Origin: Cytophagales bacterium
GTDB taxonomy: Bacteria; Bacteroidota; Bacteroidia; Cytophagales; UBA9547
Length of the DNA: 10,919 nt
Assembly: GCA_025360395.1 (NCBI GenBank)
Contig: JANYCH010000206.1
Coordinates: 1-10,919 of the forward strand
Reading direction: 5' to 3'
Shown: one piece after another, positions 7,994-10,919 of the stretch
How the letters are laid out: each line of letters opens with the position of its first letter
How positions within the stretch are numbered: position 1 is the stretch's first letter
Position numbers and translations under genes: made by a program
Notes under the pieces: generated by a model
Databases searched by the model: none
Seen by the model: only the letters and a program-made list of their open reading frames with translations
What the model was told of the DNA's origin: nothing

Positions 7994-8398
7994 ATGGGAA
8001 ATTTTAAAATTACTTACCTTGGTCAATTGCGTTGTGAGGCAGTACATAATAGTTCTGGAATAAAAATACTAACCGATGCGCCAGTAGACAATCATGGTCG
8101 TGGAGAAGCATTTTCACCTACTGACCTTGTTTGTACTGCTTTAGCAACATGTGTAATTACAACAATAGGAATATGGGCTGGGAAAGAAGGCATAGATCTT
8201 AACGGAACTACTATTGATGTAACAAAAAAAATGCAAAGTTTCCCCAGGAAAATTGCAGGGATTGATTTGATCCTAACTATCAAAAATCCTTTATTAACGC
8301 AAGACCAGAAATTCCAACTAGAAAAGATTGCTCACCATTGTCCGGTAGCTATTAGCCTTCACCCAGATATTATACAGAATATGGAATTCAAATATTAA
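7994..8398 (+). CDS. OsmC-family thiol peroxidase-like protein
   Basis: OsmC/Ohr-family enzymes reduce organic hydroperoxides in the cytoplasm using two cysteines. The 134-residue product has the family pattern SPTDLVCTALATCVIT, with C53 as the likely peroxidatic cysteine on the central helix, and HHCPVAISLHPDI with C116 as the partner cysteine. An N-terminal beta sheet (FKITYLGQLRCEAVH) precedes these. An extra cysteine, C47, lies six residues before C53. The length suits the short OsmC-like (YhfA-type) branch rather than Ohr, so the true substrate is open. There is no signal peptide, so it is cytoplasmic. It begins 2 bases after the PorU2-like gene and its TAA overlaps the next ATG by one base, so it must be co-transcribed and perhaps translationally coupled. 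Nothing in the sequence explains why a redox enzyme sits among cell-envelope genes. Confidence 0.9.
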   Translation: MGNFKITYLGQLRCEAVHNSSGIKILTDAPVDNHGRGEAFSPTDLVCTALATCVITTIGIWAGKEGIDLNGTTIDVTKKMQSFPRKIAGIDLILTIKNPLLTQDQKFQLEKIAHHCPVAISLHPDIIQNMEFKY

Positions 8399-8973
8399 TG
8401 AGAAAGAACTTAATAATTTTATCATTAATATTTCTGGCTAATTGTTTAGTAGCCCAACCTCCTCAAAGGATTAAGGCTAAGATTATTACAGGTCTCATGG
8501 GTGGGCAAATTGATGGTGATCAATTAGCTGGTTTTAATCATCCTGGACTGATCGCAGGCATGGCAATGGAAATGAGACTTGCCAAAATAATTTCATTCCA
8601 ACCAGAAATTATGTATAACCAAAAAGGTGCCAGGAGTACAGACAAGTCTTTATACTATGCTGTTGTCAGGCTCAATTATCTTGATCTTTGCGGAATACTA
8701 AATTTTTACATAAAGGATAAATTTATACTCCAACCAGGCCTTAGTTATGGCTTACTTTATAAAGCAAAAGTAGACAGGGGAGGAGGTTTCGTAATTGACA
8801 ATAGTTACTTTAATGCAACAGACGCATGTATTTTATTTGGAGTTGAATATAAATTTACCCCTAAAACTGCAGTGAACATCAGGAGCGGATATTCTTTGGT
8901 TAGTATTTCTCCTGTTTCAAATTGGTTTAATAATACTATTTCCTTTTCCCTCAGGTTCCAATTGGGGAATTGA
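8398..8973 (+). CDS. Small outer-membrane beta-barrel protein (OMP_b-brl_2 / PorT-like family)
   Basis: The 191-residue product has a signal peptide (MRKNLIILSLIFLANCLVA, cut before Q20). LANC within it is a poor lipobox because of the Asn before the Cys, so a lipoprotein is unlikely. The mature part resembles the Bacteroidota outer-membrane barrel family often called PorT family: a first strand with TGLMGGQIDGDQLAGFNHPG, then strands with MEMRLAKIISFQPEIMYNQK, LNYLDLCGILNFYI, FILQPGLSYGLLY and a last strand SFSLRFQLGN. About eight strands are visible. This is a large family, and membership does not mean it is the PorT component of the T9SS core, which is usually longer (about 230-250 residues). 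The ATG overlaps the osmC-like stop (TAATG). Its 3' end runs 23 bases into the convergent ribD frame. Function is unknown; a role beside the PorV2/PorU2-like pair is speculation from position. Confidence 0.8.
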   Translation: MRKNLIILSLIFLANCLVAQPPQRIKAKIITGLMGGQIDGDQLAGFNHPGLIAGMAMEMRLAKIISFQPEIMYNQKGARSTDKSLYYAVVRLNYLDLCGILNFYIKDKFILQPGLSYGLLYKAKVDRGGGFVIDNSYFNATDACILFGVEYKFTPKTAVNIRSGYSLVSISPVSNWFNNTISFSLRFQLGN

Positions 8974-10003
8974 TAATAATTTTCCATAAATCATCTCCGA
9001 GGTTAAAACTTTTGGAGGCATTTATTGAAATAATTGGGGCTCTAATCCCACTTTTTAAAATTTTAGGTGATGTGCATATTCTTGCCTCATCCCACAAACC
9101 AATTCTGATAAATTTGTCTAAAGTTCTGGTCCCTCCTTCAATAATTACAGAGCTAATACCTTCTTTCAAAAGTCTGCTCATCAAACTGTTTATGCCAGCT
9201 TCGTTTGGGGCAATTTGAAAATATGACTGATTGCCATTGCTTTCTTCTTTAGAATAGTTGAATACAAAAGAATTTTGCGAACCATCAAAAAAATGATGCT
9301 GGCTTGCAGGTATTCCTTTTTCATCCAAGGTAATCCTTGTTGGCTGCCTGTGAGTATCAATAAGTCTTACATTTAATTTAGGATTATCATAAAGCAAAGT
9401 GTTGTAACCCACCATAATTGCATCTTCGTGGGCACGCCAGGTATGTACCAATTGTTGGGATAAAGCATTGCTAATCTGTTTTTCATTTTTTTTCGAATTA
9501 AGGCCGGGAGCTAAAAATCCATCTTCTGTTTGGGCCCATTTAAGGATAACATACGGTCTCTTCTCTAAAATATTGGTTATAAACCGTTTATTTAAAGTTA
9601 ATGCTTCATTTGCCAAGATGCCTGTTGTTGTTTCTATTCCTGCTTTCTGTAATTTTTCAATACCCTTTCCGGAAACTAAAGGATTAGGGTCCTGTATGGC
9701 AATTACTACCTTATTGATTTTTTTCTCAATAATCAGGTCTGTACAAGGAGGTGTTTTGCCAAAGTGATTGCATGGTTCTAATGTAACATACAGCGTACTT
9801 TGCTGTAAAATGTCAGGGTTTGAAATGCTTCTTATAGCATTTACTTCTGCATGAGGGCCTCCAAACTTGTCATGCCAGCCTTCACCTATAATTTTTCCTT
9901 CGTGTACTATTACAGATCCAACCATGGGGTTAGGACTTACCTTTCCCAAGCCTAATCTTGCCAGGTCAAGGGCCCTTTTCATATAAATAGTTTCTGGTAT
10001 CAA
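8951..10003 (-). CDS. ribD: Bifunctional riboflavin biosynthesis deaminase/reductase RibD
   Basis: RibD carries out two riboflavin steps: deamination of 2,5-diamino-6-ribosylamino-pyrimidinone 5'-phosphate, and NADPH-dependent reduction of the ribosyl side chain. The 350-residue product has an N-terminal cytidine-deaminase-type domain (about 1-145) with H51 and E53 in GGPHAEVNAI and C78 and C87 in LEPCNHFGKTPPC, giving the complete zinc site. The C-terminal reductase domain (about 146-350) has RPYVILKWAQTEDGF and VIIEGGTRTLDKFI (EGG at 289-291). The start is TTG at 10003, giving (M)IPETIYMKRALDLA. The only ATG nearby, at 9982, would remove the residues before YMKRALDLA that homologues such as B. 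subtilis EEYYMKLALDLA retain, and there is no in-frame ATG back to the upstream TGA at 10031-10033. It lies 34 bases after the EVE gene and converges on the barrel gene with a 23-base overlap. Confidence 0.96.
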   Translation of the reverse strand: MIPETIYMKRALDLARLGLGKVSPNPMVGSVIVHEGKIIGEGWHDKFGGPHAEVNAIRSISNPDILQQSTLYVTLEPCNHFGKTPPCTDLIIEKKINKVVIAIQDPNPLVSGKGIEKLQKAGIETTTGILANEALTLNKRFITNILEKRPYVILKWAQTEDGFLAPGLNSKKNEKQISNALSQQLVHTWRAHEDAIMVGYNTLLYDNPKLNVRLIDTHRQPTRITLDEKGIPASQHHFFDGSQNSFVFNYSKEESNGNQSYFQIAPNEAGINSLMSRLLKEGISSVIIEGGTRTLDKFIRIGLWDEARICTSPKILKSGIRAPIISINASKSFNLGDDLWKIIINSPIGT

Positions 10004-10037
10004 ACAGCTAGTGTCACCGACCTTAAATTTTCAGAAA

Positions 10038-10445
10038 TCAGGCTTGAGATATTTTTAAAATGTAATCGAAATCTGTTTTGTCAATTGACATAACAGATAG
10101 CCTGGTGTATTTAACCAGTTCCAGATGTTGCATGGCGGGATTTTCTTTAAGTTCTCTAAGTGTAACCGGCCTTTTTAGTTTTTCAAGAGGTGAAACTTCT
10201 ATTGCTACCCAACGATGATCTTCAGTAGAAGGGTCCTGAAATGCTTCCTTTACTATTTTTATAACCCCTACAATTTCTTTTCCAATATTGCTATGGTAGA
10301 AAAACGCCAAATCCCCCACTTCCATTTTTTTGAGGTTATTGCGGGCGGTGTAATTTCTGACACCATCCCAGGTTCCGATTTTTTGTTTTACAAGATCTTC
10401 GTAGGAATATACATCTGGCTCACTTTTTAATATCCAATAATTCAT
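10038..10445 (-). CDS. EVE domain-containing protein (THYN1-like)
   Basis: EVE domains belong to the PUA-like fold and are thought to bind modified bases in nucleic acids; human THYN1 is a relative. The 135-residue product is essentially one EVE domain with the family landmarks in order: YWILKSEPDVYSYEDL (residues 3-18), WDGVRNYTARNNLKKM (about 26-41), GDLAFFYHSN, IVGVIKIVKEAFQDP, HRWVAIEV and a C-terminal TRLSVMSI. The length is normal for stand-alone bacterial members (about 135-155). The start ATG at 10445 directly gives the conserved MNYWILKSEPD. It lies between the phosphoribosyltransferase (17 bases) and ribD (34 bases), all on one strand. Its cellular role is not established; the neighbours suggest housekeeping rather than a phage-defence setting. 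Confidence 0.93.
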   Translation of the reverse strand: MNYWILKSEPDVYSYEDLVKQKIGTWDGVRNYTARNNLKKMEVGDLAFFYHSNIGKEIVGVIKIVKEAFQDPSTEDHRWVAIEVSPLEKLKRPVTLRELKENPAMQHLELVKYTRLSVMSIDKTDFDYILKISQA

Positions 10446-10462
10446 AAATGGAAAAACTGATT

Positions 10463-10919
10463 TTAATGTAAATAAACTGCGTAATTATCTGTTGTTGTAA
10501 GGTTTACCTCAACAAATTCCTGGATTGTAGTAGCAAGTGAGTAACCTACAAAATCTGCTGATATAGGAAATTTTTTATGTGCCCTATCTACCAGAACAGC
10601 CACCTGGATTTTTTTTAGTTCACAATCAAGAAATGGTTTAAAACAATAAAACATTGTCCTTCCGGAATTTAAAACATCATCTACAATTATGATGGGAATT
10701 GCCGAAAACTTTTCAGATTGAAGCCCTACTTTAATTTTGTCCTCTACAGGTTTGTCCTTGTCAATTTTGATTGTAGAAAAATGGATATTAATACCACTTA
10801 TTTTTTCGATTTCAGATTTTAAAAGCTTGGCCAATACTGATCCATTGGGTTCTATTCCTACCAAAGCAATTTCTTTTTCCTGATAGTTTTCTTCATAAAT
10901 CTCAAACGCCAGGCGATTG
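10463..10919 (-). CDS. PyrR-like phosphoribosyltransferase, 5' end cut by window edge
   Basis: This is a type I phosphoribosyltransferase, a family that transfers ribose phosphate between PRPP and a nucleobase. 151 residues are visible. The PRPP-binding motif is IIIVDDVLNSGRT, with DD as the ribose-phosphate-binding acidic pair. The later AVLVDRAHKKFPISADFVG strongly resembles PyrR, the pyrimidine-operon RNA-binding regulator and weak uracil phosphoribosyltransferase (its block is VLVDRGHRELPIRADYVG). The frame stays open to the right edge, reading NRLAFEIYEEN then ALVGIEPNGSVLAKLL, which is the expected first helix and PPi-loop region. An apparent TTG start at 10864 is therefore not real, and the true start lies outside. 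No pyr genes are visible nearby, so regulation versus salvage is undecided. It is the first visible gene of a likely operon with the EVE gene and ribD. Confidence 0.85.
   Translation of the reverse strand, partial: NRLAFEIYEENYQEKEIALVGIEPNGSVLAKLLKSEIEKISGINIHFSTIKIDKDKPVEDKIKVGLQSEKFSAIPIIIVDDVLNSGRTMFYCFKPFLDCELKKIQVAVLVDRAHKKFPISADFVGYSLATTIQEFVEVNLTTTDNYAVYLH

Noticed and set aside
8398..8445. Lipoprotein signal in the small barrel protein (LANC)
   Set aside because: Asn at the position before Cys does not fit the lipobox, and a normal signal peptidase I site (LVA before Q20) follows.
8959..8972. Inverted repeat CAATT-GGGG-AATTG at the ribD/barrel junction as a bidirectional terminator
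   Set aside because: The stem is only five pairs and AT-rich, lies within both coding frames and lacks a convincing T-run on either strand.
9468..9767. 99-residue plus-strand open frame inside ribD
   Set aside because: It is antisense to the RibD region running from the deaminase C-terminal part into the reductase domain, and has no recognisable protein features.
10038..10445. EVE protein as part of a restriction or phage-defence island
   Set aside because: No nuclease, methylase, helicase or mobile gene is visible nearby; the neighbours are metabolic housekeeping genes.
10862..10864. TTG as start of the phosphoribosyltransferase
   Set aside because: The same frame continues upstream to the window edge with the expected PRT N-terminal helix (NRLAFEIYEEN), so the gene is cut by the edge rather than starting here.

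Overview
The window looks like an AT-rich chromosomal segment from a member of the Bacteroidota, most likely in or near the Cytophagales/Sphingobacteriales/Chitinophagales. The reasons are a PorV/PorU-type pair belonging to the type IX secretion (T9SS) protein families found only in this phylum, a small OMP_b-brl/PorT-like outer-membrane barrel, signal peptides ending in A/S-Q, two exact matches to the Bacteroidota -7 promoter element TAnnTTTG, and starts without recognisable Shine-Dalgarno sequences. No mobile element, tRNA, rRNA or CRISPR array was seen.

Left part (1-1671, minus strand): the conserved rpsO-pnp pair. rpsO (ribosomal protein S15) is complete. pnp (polynucleotide phosphorylase) is cut by the left edge after 434 residues, just before its expected catalytic GSSS stretch. 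The 91-base spacer carries a strong hairpin followed by a T-run on the transcribed strand. It is placed like the terminator/RNase III region between rpsO and pnp in E. coli.

Centre (1863-8973, plus strand): four tightly packed genes with gaps of 3 and 2 bases and then a 1-base overlap, so almost certainly one transcript. They encode a PorV2-like outer-membrane barrel; a 1680-residue PorU2-like gingipain-fold (C25) sortase with an intact His/Cys pair and many extra beta domains; a cytoplasmic OsmC-family thiol peroxidase; and a small outer-membrane beta-barrel protein. The first two probably form a cell-surface shuttle/sortase pair that parallels canonical PorV/PorU. This is the most interesting part of the window, because the gene order is reversed relative to canonical porU-porV and the sortase is much longer.

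Right part (8951-10919, minus strand): three genes read leftwards, a PyrR-like phosphoribosyltransferase (5' end off the right edge), an EVE-domain protein, and ribD for riboflavin synthesis. Spacings of 17 and 34 bases suggest co-transcription. ribD converges on the barrel gene and the two reading frames overlap by 23 bases.

The 191-base gap between rpsO and the porV2-like gene holds divergent promoter candidates. There is no stretch over 300 bases without a gene.
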